The notes beneath the pieces were generated by a model. It did not search any database and had not been told where the DNA came from. It saw nothing but the letters and a program-made list of their open reading frames with translations. A stretch of DNA of 64,000 nt from Flabesymbios commensalis (Eukaryota > Annelida > Polychaeta > Terebellida > Flabelligeridae), in the NCBI GenBank assembly GCA_964017125.1, contig OZ024912.1, forward strand, positions 59,228,464-59,292,463, in the 5' to 3' direction. Of this stretch, positions 10,497 to 18,519 are shown one piece after another. The stretch's first letter is position 1, and each line of letters starts with the position of its first letter. The position numbers and the translations under genes are program-made.

Positions 10497-10730
10497 CCCT
10501 TTCAAGCCTGAATTTACCATTGTCATCTTCATCCACTACAAGCCGCGAATTGCTGTCGCAATTCTCCACTTGCAGTGGATGAAGATGACTTGAAGTGGGT
10601 GGTAAATGAAAAAAAATTGCTATTATTAAAACAGTTTAATGAACATTTTCGTTTCAAAACCCTCTAGATCTTAGGAAATTAAGTCATTCGTCAGAGATGC
10701 AAAATGATGCTTTTATGCATCGTGGGCACT
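10493..10730 (-). mobile_element. TTAA-D MITE
   Basis: TTAACCCTTTCAAGCCTGAA, then a hairpin CATCTTCATCCACTACAAG...CTTGCAGTGGATGAAGATG with a GCGAATTGCTGTCGCAATTC tip, then an AT-rich body. The right end (GTGGGCACTTAA) is cut by the TTAA-B element that follows, sharing its TTAA. The second copy at 14283-14534 gives the complete form. Confidence 0.75.
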
Positions 10731-10944
10731 TAACCCTTACAGCGCGGGGATCGACTTTAGTCGTCAGAATCTGACGTCTGTAGATCCCCGCGCTGTAAGA
10801 GTAAAAATATTTCTAGTGGCCGTACACCCATAACATAGGTATTCAAATGAATCAGAAAGAGCTAACGAAGACATTTATGATAATTTCAAATTGAAAAAAA
10901 ACCTTTGGTTGCGATTTTTTTTACAAAATAATTCAGCGCTTTAA
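10730..10944 (-). mobile_element. TTAA-B MITE with half-deleted hairpin
   Basis: TTAACCCTTACAGCGCGGGG leads into the left arm, one GTCAGAATCTGAC unit, then GTAGATCCCCGCGCTGTAAG, so part of the right arm is missing. It ends TTCAGCGCTTTAA. Third member of a row of three TTAA elements. Confidence 0.82.
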
Positions 10945-11128
10945 ATAAGGACTTCAAGGTTTAAAGGTTGATATAACAGTAACTGTTATGACATTCTGGA
11001 TCCAACACGATGATTTATCTTTGTCTATCAGTGAGCATTCTCATCATCTATGACAACCATTTATGTGGCAACATTTATAATTTCCATGAATATTATTAAA
11101 TCTGAGTACATTTTATTGAAGTACCCAA

Positions 11129-11225
11129 CATACACGATGCGCTGACCAGTTGTTGGTCTAATGTTGGCCAACTTTCTGCGACGTTGGCCCAAGATTAAAT
11201 CAACATTGGGTCGATGCCTTTTTTC
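11129..11225. repeat. PalA palindromic element, degenerate
   Basis: TACACGATGCGCTGACCAG, TGTTGGTCTAATGTTGGCC and AACATTGGGTCGATGCC retain the order of the family. The centre is altered (ACTTTCTGCGACGTTGG). Confidence 0.6.
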
Positions 11226-11587
11226 CACTGCAATAGTTCTGGGAGAGTAGCATACAGTTTATGAAAATAACAAATTTACTGTAATGTATTATACCATTTA
11301 CTCTTAATTTTTAATCCTGTGAAATATTTAAAATACAATAAGGTAATGTTTTTAATTCACATTAAAAGATGTAAAATTGCTTACTTGAAACTACAGAATA
11401 GATTATTTATAAATGTGCTACCATGGTCGTATAGATATGTTACTTTACAAAGAAGCAGTTATCGTTCGTTAATATCAAGGTTACGAAACATCGTATGGCA
11501 AATCTTCACATGCGCGAGATAATATCTCAATATCATCACACAGTATAATAGTCCATTTTAATGCAAAAATTCCGAACACAAAAAAAT

Positions 11588-11815
11588 GACGACCTGAATG
11601 CCTTTAACTACTGAAAAGCGTTAAGTTAGAGACAGACCTTAACACATTTACCCCTCGAAAAGCGTCTAGTTATAGACAAAGCTGAACGCATTGATCCATT
11701 AAAAAGCGTTAAGTTATAGACTGACCTGAACGCATTTCACCCTTGAAAACCAGTAAGTTACAGATACACCTGCACGCATTAAACTTATATAAATCGCTAA
11801 GTTTTATAACTTAAA
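11588..11815. repeat. Minisatellite, about 44-46 bp unit, 5 units
   Basis: Each unit contains CCTGAACGCATT ... GAAAAGCGTTAAGTTATAGAC with drift. The last unit (AATCGCTAAGTTTTATAACT) passes directly into a TTAA-E element, whose end also reads GGCGCTAAGTT. The array may therefore have grown from the end of that element. Confidence 0.7.
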
Positions 11816-11960
11816 TTGCCCATATTAGTTTAATTTCAAACCAAACATTTGCAGATTTTGGTGTTTAAACACACTTTCTAATCCCAATAATTGTGAGTCA
11901 ACCCTCTAATAATACAGATTATAAAGCGATTATATCGGCGACTAGCGGTGAAAGGGTTAA
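11796..11960 (-). mobile_element. TTAA-E MITE lacking its hairpin
   Basis: It shares CTAAGTT...TTGCCCATATT, AACATTTGCAGATTTTG, TGTTTAAAC and ATCCCAATAATTG with the copy at 41419-41643. The GAAGTTGTGTCTCGCTACCG hairpin is missing. It ends GCGGTGAAAGGGTTAA. Confidence 0.7.
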
Positions 11961-12057
11961 TCTGACACGAATTAGGAGTTAATGAAATGATAAATCCGTC
12001 AAAGCTCATCCAATAAGTAGGCTGTACGTGATGACAGATGCGCGGGTTTACGCTCGC

Positions 12058-12128
12058 CGCAAAGACAAAAGATAGTATCTGCTTACTTGTAAAGTAAGCA
12101 GATACTGCCTTTTGCCTTTGCACGGCAT
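12058..12128. repeat. PalG palindrome
   Basis: AAAGACAAAAGATAGTATCT pairs with AGATACTGCCTTTTGCCTTT across GCTTACTTGTAAAGTAAGC. The loop is 4-6 nt. Confidence 0.8.
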
Positions 12129-12208
12129 TACACCACTCTCCTGTTATGACATTATATTTTCGCACCGTTAGAGCAAAGATATCCTCGGCTAGAGTGAGCA
12201 TCCCATGC

Positions 12209-12310
12209 GGCAAACACGATATGTTGACCCGATGCTGGTTTAATATTAGCCATCGTCTACGACGCTGGCCTGACATTATACCGGCATTGGGCCATGGCTT
12301 GTGTTTGCTG
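12209..12310. repeat. PalA palindromic element, full length
   Basis: GGCAAACACGATATGTTGACC at the left pairs with GGCTTGTGTTTGC at the right. The centre is GCCATCGTCTACGACGCTGGCC. Confidence 0.75.
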
Positions 12311-12361
12311 TTAATGGTTATCGTGAAGTGCCGATTATAATAGGGCGGTTCGGAGTGCGCG

Positions 12362-12614
12362 TTAACCCTTAGAGCGCTGAAATATGTTTATGCAAATCAT
12401 GGAGTCCATAGGGTTTTTTCAATTTGAAATCATCATAAATGTCTTAGTCAGCTCTTTCTGCTTCATTTGAATACTAATGTTATGGTTCTACGGCCACTAG
12501 AAATATTTAGAATTCTTCCCAGCACGCGGACCGTATCAATGCGTTAGAATCTGACGTCTACTAGAGACGTCAGATTCTAACGTATAAAGACGGTCCCTGT
12601 GCTGAAAGGGTTAA
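12362..12614 (+). mobile_element. TTAA-B MITE, complete
   Basis: 253 bp between two intact TTAA. It starts TTAACCCTTAGAGCGCTGAA and ends GTGCTGAAAGGGTTAA. The hairpin is the variant with ACCGT...ATACG/CGTATAAAGACGGTC arms. The centre holds the double palindrome AATCTGACGTC and GACGTCAGATT. A reference copy for the family. Confidence 0.9.
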
Positions 12615-12700
12615 TATGGTATGGACTTCTGATAAATTACTATATCGAGAAAAATATTCTCGACATGCATTATTATGTTCTCACTTCCATTCACAGTGAA

Positions 12701-12988
12701 GGGCGGGGGCCCTAGGGTAGTGGTTAGCACCGCTGCCTTTCACGCCAGAGTTCGGGGTTCGGTTCCCGGTTTCGACGGTTTGAAAGAAATAAAAAGTCAG
12801 TATTGTGGGGAGCCTCCGTGACCGAGAGGTAGCGTGCTCGGCCTCAGACCGCCAGGGCTCGAATTTCGAATCCTGTGTCTGGAGGACAGTGTCATCTCAA
12901 TCATCTCACCATCCTCAGGAGGTTCTCCTGGCCCAGTTTAGCCTATATATGCACAAAGGTGGCCTAAAGCCCGATTCAGTTCATTTTT
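12701..12988 (+). mobile_element. Dimeric tRNA-derived SINE (SINE-1), complete
   Basis: A Pol III-transcribed SINE built from two tRNA-like units. Unit one has TAGTGGTTAGCACCG (box A region) and GGTTCGGTTCC (box B, 12756-12766). Unit two has GACCGAGAGGTAGCGTGCTC and GGGCTCGAATTTCGAATCC (12855-12873). The 3' part reads CCATCCTCAGGAGGTTCTCC, then CACAAAGGTGGCCTAAA, ending GTTCATTTTT. Perfect 12-bp target duplications ATTCACAGTGAA flank it (12689-12700 and 12989-13000), so this insertion is recent. Confidence 0.92.
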
Positions 12989-13000
12989 ATTCACAGTGAA

Positions 13001-13399
13001 ATGTGATGGTTCTCGCAATTCTTACATTTGAATTAAAATAACCTATACTAAGAAAGCTTTTAAGTGCAAAATAAAACTGAAAGTTCATAACATGCCAAAC
13101 GTGATGATTTAAAAAAAATACAATGAATTTTATTCAAAATATCTGAACATAAATACGACTTGGGTGTTTACATGTTTGCTATAAAAAAGTGATCTTACAA
13201 GAAAACAAAAACGTGATATTCTGTGAAAAGTAGTGACGTCACCGAAAACCCTTTTAAATGGCTACTCGGTGGAAACAATGTTATATAAGACCCCCCTCCC
13301 CCATACTTCATTGTATTTCATTGCTAGGCGAAACCATTGGAGGTCAAGGCTATTGAGTTTCACAGAATTATTTACAGTTTGCGATCTATGATGATATGC
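13001..13399. other. Unassigned stretch
   Basis: AT-rich, ending in a pyrimidine-rich patch (CCCCCCTCCCCC near 13291). No gene or repeat recognised. Confidence 0.45.
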
Positions 13400-13500
13400 A
13401 CAATGTTTAGACGCTAATCCAATGTTGTTATAATGCTCTGTCATCGTCGCAGACGATGGGCCAGCATTAATTCACCTTTGATTTACCGTGCTCTGCTGGC
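13400..13500. repeat. PalA palindromic element, degenerate
   Basis: GACGCTAATCCAATGTTG and CATCGTCGCAGACGATGGGCC mark the left arm and centre. The right arm (CACCTTTGATTTACCGTG) is eroded. Confidence 0.55.
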
Positions 13501-13580
13501 TTGGAATACTTCACTTGAATGTAGGGTTTTCTGTGGGCTGTGGGGAGGGAGTCACTGCCCGCACGACAAGGGTAAGAAGA

Positions 13581-14063
13581 TTAGCCCTTCAAGCGCTGGA
13601 ATATTTTTGTATAAACCATGGAGACCAAAGGTTTTTTTTCAATTTAACCCTCTAACCGCCGGTGTCGCATATATTCGGGTTTTCATTTTTTGTTAGCACA
13701 TTAACTACCACCTTTTAAACATGTTAAACATAAAATCAATCAGCAATATTTGATAACAGTTGACCTCCATTTTGTCAAATCTGAATAATTTTCACTCACT
13801 TGAAGTTGTGGATCGCGTCATCGAGACACAACTTCAGGTGGGTAAAAATTCCTATTTTTCAATTTGGCGGTTAAAGGGTTAAAATCATCATAAATATCTC
13901 ATTTAGTTCATACCGATTTATTTGAATACTTATCTCATGGGTCTATGGTAATTATAAATATTTAACTCTTACAGTGCGGGGATAGACATTAGAAGTCAGA
14001 ATCTGACGTCTACGGACTTCAGATTCTGACATCTGAAGTCCATCCCCGCACTGTAAGGGTTAA
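13581..14063 (+). mobile_element. TTAA-B MITE carrying a nested TTAA-C
   Basis: The left end TTAGCCCTTCAAGCGCTGGA and the body up to TTTTTTCAATTTAA precede a complete TTAA-C (13644-13882). The body then resumes at AAATCATCATAAATATCTC and ends in a double-palindrome hairpin and CTGTAAGGGTTAA. Without the insert the host is about 245 bp, the usual length. Confidence 0.9.
13644..13882 (+). mobile_element. TTAA-C MITE nested in TTAA-B
   Basis: TTAACCCTCTAACCGCCGGTG to TTGGCGGTTAAAGGGTTAA, hairpin at the right. Other TTAA-B copies read CAATTTGAAATCATC here. In this copy a G-to-A change would have produced TTTAAAATC, creating the TTAA that the insert duplicated. This gives direct evidence of TTAA targeting and of relative age. 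Confidence 0.92.
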
Positions 14064-14110
14064 CATTTTGTGCCTCAGCAGCCTCCCCAGATATTAACCT
14101 TAGATGAGGA

Positions 14111-14286
14111 TTAACCCTTTAATGGCCGGTCCCGATGATATTGGGGTTTTCATTTTTGTATTAGCACCTTACATACCATCTTTTAAATATAAAACGTGAC
14201 ATCCATCAGCAACATTTAAAAATAGTTAACCTCCATTCACTAACTTCAAGTGGGTAAAAATTCTATTTAAATAACTTTGCGATTAA
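14111..14286 (+). mobile_element. TTAA-C MITE with most of the hairpin deleted
   Basis: It starts TTAACCCTTTAATGGCCGGT and keeps the body (TTAGCACCTTACATACCATC, GTGACATCCATCAGCAAC). Only the outer right arm of the hairpin remains (ACTTCAAGTGGGTAAAAATTC). It ends GCGATTAA, the TTAA shared with the TTAA-D element beside it. Confidence 0.8.
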
Positions 14287-14534
14287 CCCTTTCAGGCCTG
14301 AATTTACCGTTCTCATCTTCATCCACTACAAGCCGCGAATTGCTGTCGCAATTCTCGACTTGTAGTGGATGAAGATGATTTGCTGTGGTTTAAAAATTGA
14401 AGAAAATTGCCATGTATTGGCAAGCCAGATGCATGGAAATTTTCATTCAAAAGCCCTCATTTTAAGGAAAATTAAGTATGTTTTCAGGGACGTAAAATTA
14501 TGCTTTAATGCATGGTGAGGACTTAAAGGGTTAA
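14283..14534 (-). mobile_element. TTAA-D MITE, complete
   Basis: 252 bp from TTAACCCTTTCAGGCCTGAA to GAGGACTTAAAGGGTTAA. The hairpin near the left end has CATCTTCATCCACTACAAG arms and a GCGAATTGCTGTCGCAATTC tip. The body contains ATGCTTTAATGCAT. No ORF. Confidence 0.85.
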
Positions 14535-14698
14535 AAGGTTAAAATAATTGAACTTTGCTGAGATTGGCATCATGGCAACTTCAAACTGTTAACACGAAGA
14601 TAGACCTAAATATGAGCCTATGCCCCTACACTCTGCCATATTATTAAACCGATTCGAGCCCAACGTGTCGAGGAGACACTAACACGGGGGGGGGGGGG

Positions 14699-14985
14699 GT
14701 GCCTTTCACGCTTGAGTTCGGGGTTCGTTTCCCGGTCTCGGCGGTTTAAAAGAAACAAAAATGTTTCTTCCCCATCCACTCGTAAAACTCAGTATCGTGG
14801 GGAGCCTCCGTGACCGAGAGGTAGTGTGCTCTGCCTCAGACCTCCAGGGTTTAAATTTAGAGTCCTCTGTCTTGAGGGCAGTGTCATTTTACTCATCTCA
14901 CCATCCTCAGGAGGTTCTCCTGGCCCAATTTAGTCTGTATGTGTACAAAAGTGGTCTAAAGCCCGATTCATTTCATTTAATTTAC
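14699..14985 (+). mobile_element. SINE-1 copy, 5' truncated
   Basis: It begins at TGCCTTTCACGCTTGAGTTC inside the first tRNA-like unit, directly after a run of 14 G. The second unit and the CCTCAGGAGGTTCTCCTGGCC tail follow, ending TTCATTTCATTTAA. An internal stretch AAAATGTTTCTTCCCCATCC, absent from the 12701 copy, is shared with the 49703 copy, giving at least two subfamilies. Confidence 0.85.
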
Positions 14986-15386
14986 TAATATGAGGACTAC
15001 ATATCTAGGTTTTAAAAAAAAATGCAAAATAATACAAAAGTCTGGTTAAGCAAAGCTCGCGTGACGGGTGGTTATGATGGAAAAAACAAGTTTTAAGATA
15101 TTCAGGTCATTTTATTGGCCAGGTATTCATAGGGATGCCAACGTGCTGGCAAAACTCAAAATGATTCAAAAAAGGCACCACTTATTCCAATTCCTGTAAT
15201 GAATGCTTTAAAGATTATTTACATTTAGGTCTGATAAAGGATGCCTTGCTAGAATAAATTAAAACTAAATGCAACACATTCAGATATGTACAAGTATTTG
15301 AAGAAAAATTGAGTAAAGCATTACATTTTAGCTTGAAAAATCCTGAGAAGGCTCGATAAAGCACGAAAGAACAATTTGACAAGAGT

Positions 15387-15478
15387 ACAATTTGAAATTA
15401 TCTTAAATGTCTTAGATAGCTCTTCGATTCATTTGAATACCTAATGTTATGGATTCACGGCCATTATAAATATTTTAA
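15387..15478 (+). repeat. TTAA-B fragment inside the Gypsy fossil
   Basis: Only the middle of the family is present: CAATTTGAAATTATCTTAAA through GGCCATTATAAATATTTTAA. Both ends and the hairpin are gone. Confidence 0.65.
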
Positions 15479-15603
15479 AATCTGCCGTCTTACCGAAGAT
15501 GACAAAGGTTAACTACCTGTGAGAGGTTTTCATTTAAGCGCTAGTTACTCTGGTCCATATCGCATGGTTAAAACGATGGATGAAATAAATTATAACGTTA
15601 GGA

Positions 15604-15700
15604 AAATAGTTAACCTCCATTTTTTCAAATCTAAATAATTTTCACTAACATGAAGTTGTGGATCGCGTTAGCGAGACACAACTTCAAGTGGGTGAAAATC
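15604..15700 (+). repeat. TTAA-C fragment with hairpin
   Basis: AGTTAACCTCCATTTTTTCAA followed by the GAAGTTGTGGATCGCG / ACAACTTCAAGTGGGTGAAAA hairpin. The terminal CCCTTT ends are missing. Confidence 0.7.
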
Positions 15701-16124
15701 ACAAAACAATGTGATGTGGGAGATGTTAAATCTACCAAACATCATCTCTTCAGACTGAACCATCCAGGGACTGCTAAAATTGAGCTTGATGTTGCAACAA
15801 TACCATCGAGATTAGCCATGTGAAAGCAGTGATAATGTAGTAGCAGATTGCCTGAGCCGAGTGTGCATAATCAGATAATGCTAGAACTGATGATTATATT
15901 TTCTTGCTTCTAAAAATGATAATAAATTATATGTATTATCTTTTTTGTAATATCTTTGTATTGAAATTTACCTTACTACAGTAAATTTCACTGAAACGTT
16001 TAGACACCGATTTAATTGTGAATTACCGTGCACTGTTCATATGATGGTATTGGTTACATTGTCACGAATTCAGTTTGTTCAGGCTTATACATATGGTATG
16101 AACTTCATTGGGCCATATACATTT

Positions 16125-16299
16125 GTTAAAACACACCATTACATTATTTTCTTCGCTCGACCACTACATTCTAAGCCGGGAATCGAGAGTTATTATTGAC
16201 CTAGTACAGACCAATTATGGTGCTGTTATCAGTCAGGTGTGACCGAGCTGTTGATTATGAGGGATCCTCATTATGGTCGAATGTGTTTTGAGTCAGTTA
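16125..16299 (+). repeat. Left flank of the PalF repeat unit
   Basis: AAAACACACCATTACATT, GACCACTACATTCTAA, ACAGACCAAT and CCGAGCTGTTGATTATGAGG recur in the same order at 63121-63700. With the PalF palindrome they form one dispersed repeat of at least 270 bp. Its proximity to the Gypsy fossil makes a terminal-repeat origin possible but unproven. Confidence 0.65.
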
Positions 16300-16394
16300 A
16301 AACCCTAGGGGCTCTACATTCTTAGCTGTGGAAAAGGCCTCGGCCGTCGGCCTCGGCCTTTTCCACAGCTAAGAATGTAGAGCTCCCAGGGTTT
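16300..16394. repeat. PalF palindrome, nearly perfect
   Basis: Arms AAACCCTAGGGGCTCTACAT...GGAAAAGGCCTCGGC and their complement, about 45 bp each with a 5-nt loop (CGTCG) and few mismatches. The second copy at 63700-63790 is much more worn. Confidence 0.85.
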
Positions 16395-16859
16395 ATCCTA
16401 TACTTAAATTTGCTAAGCCTTGCTTCGCTCGACTCCTTAAACGCCAGATCTATGTTAAGCCTAGTTTGGAATCCAGCATTGTAGACAGAAAAAAATATTT
16501 AAAAAAGGGAAATAAATATGTTGCTTGAGGCAGACTGTTAACAAAAAAAGTTCTGCAGATAGGAAGTGAGATAAATAATTTGTCTAATTCAAAAGCTCAA
16601 GCCCCCACCCCCCACTCTCTAGTAATTGAATTTAGTGGTCCCCTAAGTGTGTCATTTTTCTGTCTTTAAATCGTCTTACACTGGGCATCAGATGCAATAT
16701 ATAGTATTACGTAAGTGCTATTTTATAACGTTACTTACATATACATAGCGATATATGTTATTTACTACGGAAATAAGCTTGTTAAGTGTACTATATACGG
16801 CTGTCCTGTTGTCCAGTTTGTTGTACAGTTTAACCCTTTTACAGCTGACTTGTTTCGGG
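16395..16859. other. Unassigned stretch
   Basis: It contains a TTTAACCCTTTTACAGC motif at about 16830 that resembles a TTAA-family end but lacks the rest of an element. No gene seen. Confidence 0.4.
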
Positions 16860-16996
16860 TGATTTTCGACCTCAAAACAGCTCTCGTTTTATACATGATG
16901 AGTCATTCAGCGGGCACATTGACTACAAAGTATATATATATTATTGTAGGGTAGATATCATAGAATTCTAAAACATAACATATTACCCCGTAGGCG

Positions 16997-17010
16997 GTTG
17001 CCATGGCAAC
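16997..17010. promoter_or_regulatory. RFX-type X-box, unit 1
   Basis: GTTGCCATGGCAAC is a perfect palindrome matching the animal RFX dimer site. Confidence 0.6.
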
Positions 17011-17171
17011 GATATCCACCCCAGCTCCAGATTTATAATTAATCAAAGGCTTTGAACAGTTATGAAAGAATAACTGCTAAGCAATTTAAAAATATGTAAT
17101 ATTTTCAACTAGAATAAGTTCATTTGTCAATAATATATCAACATATTACAGAATCTCTAACCCAGGGTGGG

Positions 17172-17178
17172 TATAAAA
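17172..17178 (+). promoter_or_regulatory. TATA box candidate, unit 1
   Basis: TATAAAA in a GGGTGGG context. A TTCAC initiator-like motif lies about 36 bp downstream. Confidence 0.45.
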
Positions 17179-17371
17179 GTTCAAATGTCATGTTCTTAGA
17201 CTAGTATTCACTGTAGTTGTGCATAATAAACTATCATATATTGTCACCTCAAAACAGCCCTCGTTTTATCCATGATGAGACATTCCCCGTGTATATTGCC
17301 TACAAAGTATATATATTATTGTAGAGTAGATATCAGATAATTCTACAACATCACATTTTACCCCGTAGGCG

Positions 17372-17385
17372 GTTGCCATGGCAAC
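17372..17385. promoter_or_regulatory. RFX-type X-box, unit 2
   Basis: Identical to the unit 1 site, while surrounding bases differ. Confidence 0.6.
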
Positions 17386-17464
17386 TATATTCACCCCAGC
17401 TCTAGATTTACAGTTATTGATACGTTTTAAAAAAATATTACACCACATCTAACCTGGGGGTGGG

Positions 17465-17471
17465 TATAAAA
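17465..17471 (+). promoter_or_regulatory. TATA box candidate, unit 2
   Basis: TATAAAAGGTCAAAAGTCA, the same context as unit 3. Confidence 0.45.
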
Positions 17472-17856
17472 GGTCAAAAGTCAGTAACCACTGTAGTTGT
17501 GCATAAACTAGCACATATTATGATCACCTCAAAACTATAAATGTGTATACTATATCTATGCTCAAAATAGCCCTCATTTCACCATGATGAGACATACCCC
17601 ATGCATATTGATTGGAAAGTATATATTATCGTAGAGTAGATATCCGCGTAATCTAAAATATCACATTTTACCCCGTATGTGATTGCCATGACAACGATAT
17701 TAACCCCAGCTCCGGATTTACAGTTAATTATAGGGTTTAAACAGTTATGGAAGGATAACTGCTAAGCAATTTAACAATGTATGCTATTTTCTACTAGATA
17801 AGTACATTTGTCAATAATATATCAAAATATTACATCACATCTAACCCGGGGGTGGG

Positions 17857-17863
17857 TATAAAA
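17857..17863 (+). promoter_or_regulatory. TATA box candidate, unit 3
   Basis: TATAAAAGGTCAAAAGTCA, followed by CACTGTAGTTGTGCATAAC. This is the last module before non-repeated sequence, so it is the one most likely to drive anything downstream. Confidence 0.45.
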
Positions 17864-17974
17864 GGTCAAAAGTCACAGGTTATTGGACTAGTATTCACTG
17901 TAGTTGTGCATAACTAGCGCATATGATCATCTTTCCTTTAGGCCTGTCATTGTGGTATGTGAGACCTCATAGAA

Positions 17975-18358
17975 AAAAGGTAAAAGTAAAGGTTTATAGT
18001 CTGATATCAAGTCTTAAGACCTACGGTATCATCCGATTTGACATTTCACCCCCTGGTCATTGGAGCTGTTCTTTCGTGTGCCATTTCAACTCTACGGAGA
18101 GCATACAGTCCTGCAGCCATTTCGGCACATTGAACGAATCGTACACATTGCCGTCTCTGTCTTACCAGGTACTCATTTTCACCTGTGTCAAGTGAAGCAT
18201 TTGAGGGTGATGTGCCTTTCCCAAGGACACAACCTCGAAACAATGTCCCAAGATTGAGAGGAGAGGAACATGAGCATCTTGCACCAAGCGGGATTCGAAA
18301 CCGCATGACAGACAGCGGCAGTGCCACGCTCCAACCATTGTGCCATGTCCCTCTCTGA
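17975..18358 (-). mobile_element. Old tRNA-derived SINE (SINE-2)
   Basis: On the reverse strand, GGCACAATGGTTGGAGCGTG (box A region) and GGTTTCGAATCCC (box B, 18290-18302) form a tRNA-like head. TTGTGTCCTTGGGAAAGGCAC follows, a central motif seen in several animal SINE superfamilies (V-domain-like). The tail fades near GGTAAAAGTAAAGG on the plus strand. Unrelated to SINE-1. Overlapping ORFs are by-products. Confidence 0.75.
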
Positions 18359-18519
18359 ACGCACCTGTTTGCTCATAAATGGTTGTCATGGGAACGGAAA
18401 CACGCATATTTTTAGAATATGAAGAATATATGTATATGGGTTTATAATAACAGTTTTTCATCATTTACTACACGATAAAAATGAAAAAAAATGAGTGTCA
18501 TTTTTCATTTAAATAAGTC

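Larger units (their letters stand above)
15080..15890 (+). mobile_element. Ty3/Gypsy-type retroelement fossil (pol remnants)
   Basis: Short translated patches resemble the zinc-binding and C-terminal parts of a Gypsy integrase, and one patch near 15830-15870 resembles the end of an RNase H domain (the ADCLSR motif). The pieces are not in the usual family order. The element is thoroughly broken, with many breaks, and is old. A TTAA-B fragment (15387-15478) and a TTAA-C fragment (15604-15700) lie inside it. No LTR pair could be assigned with certainty. Confidence 0.6.
16860..17925 (+). repeat. Tandem array of three X-box/TATA modules
   Basis: Three units begin near 16870, 17247 and 17560 with CTCAAAAC/TAGC(C/T)CTC. 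Each then has CATGATGAG, TACCCCGTAGGCGGTTGCC, a CCAGCTC(C/T)(A/G)GATTTA block and a promoter-like end. The palindrome GTTGCCATGGCAAC, the RFX-factor X-box consensus, is exact at 16997-17010 and 17372-17385 and decayed at 17682-17695. TATAAAA in GGGTGGGTATAAAAG lies 175 bp downstream in units one and three and 93 bp in unit two, which has an internal deletion of about 80 bp. CACTGTAGTTGTGCATAA follows each TATA. No downstream gene was recognised. These may be tandem promoters, subunits of a transposon 5' end, or a small satellite. Confidence 0.75.

Noticed and set aside
12704-12872. Possible tRNA genes
   Set aside because: The tRNA-like segments are the heads of a SINE with target duplications and further copies at 14.7, 40.7 and 49.7 kb.
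18290-18358. Possible reverse-strand tRNA gene
   Set aside because: It is the head of an old SINE followed by a typical SINE central motif. A clean cloverleaf is not evident.
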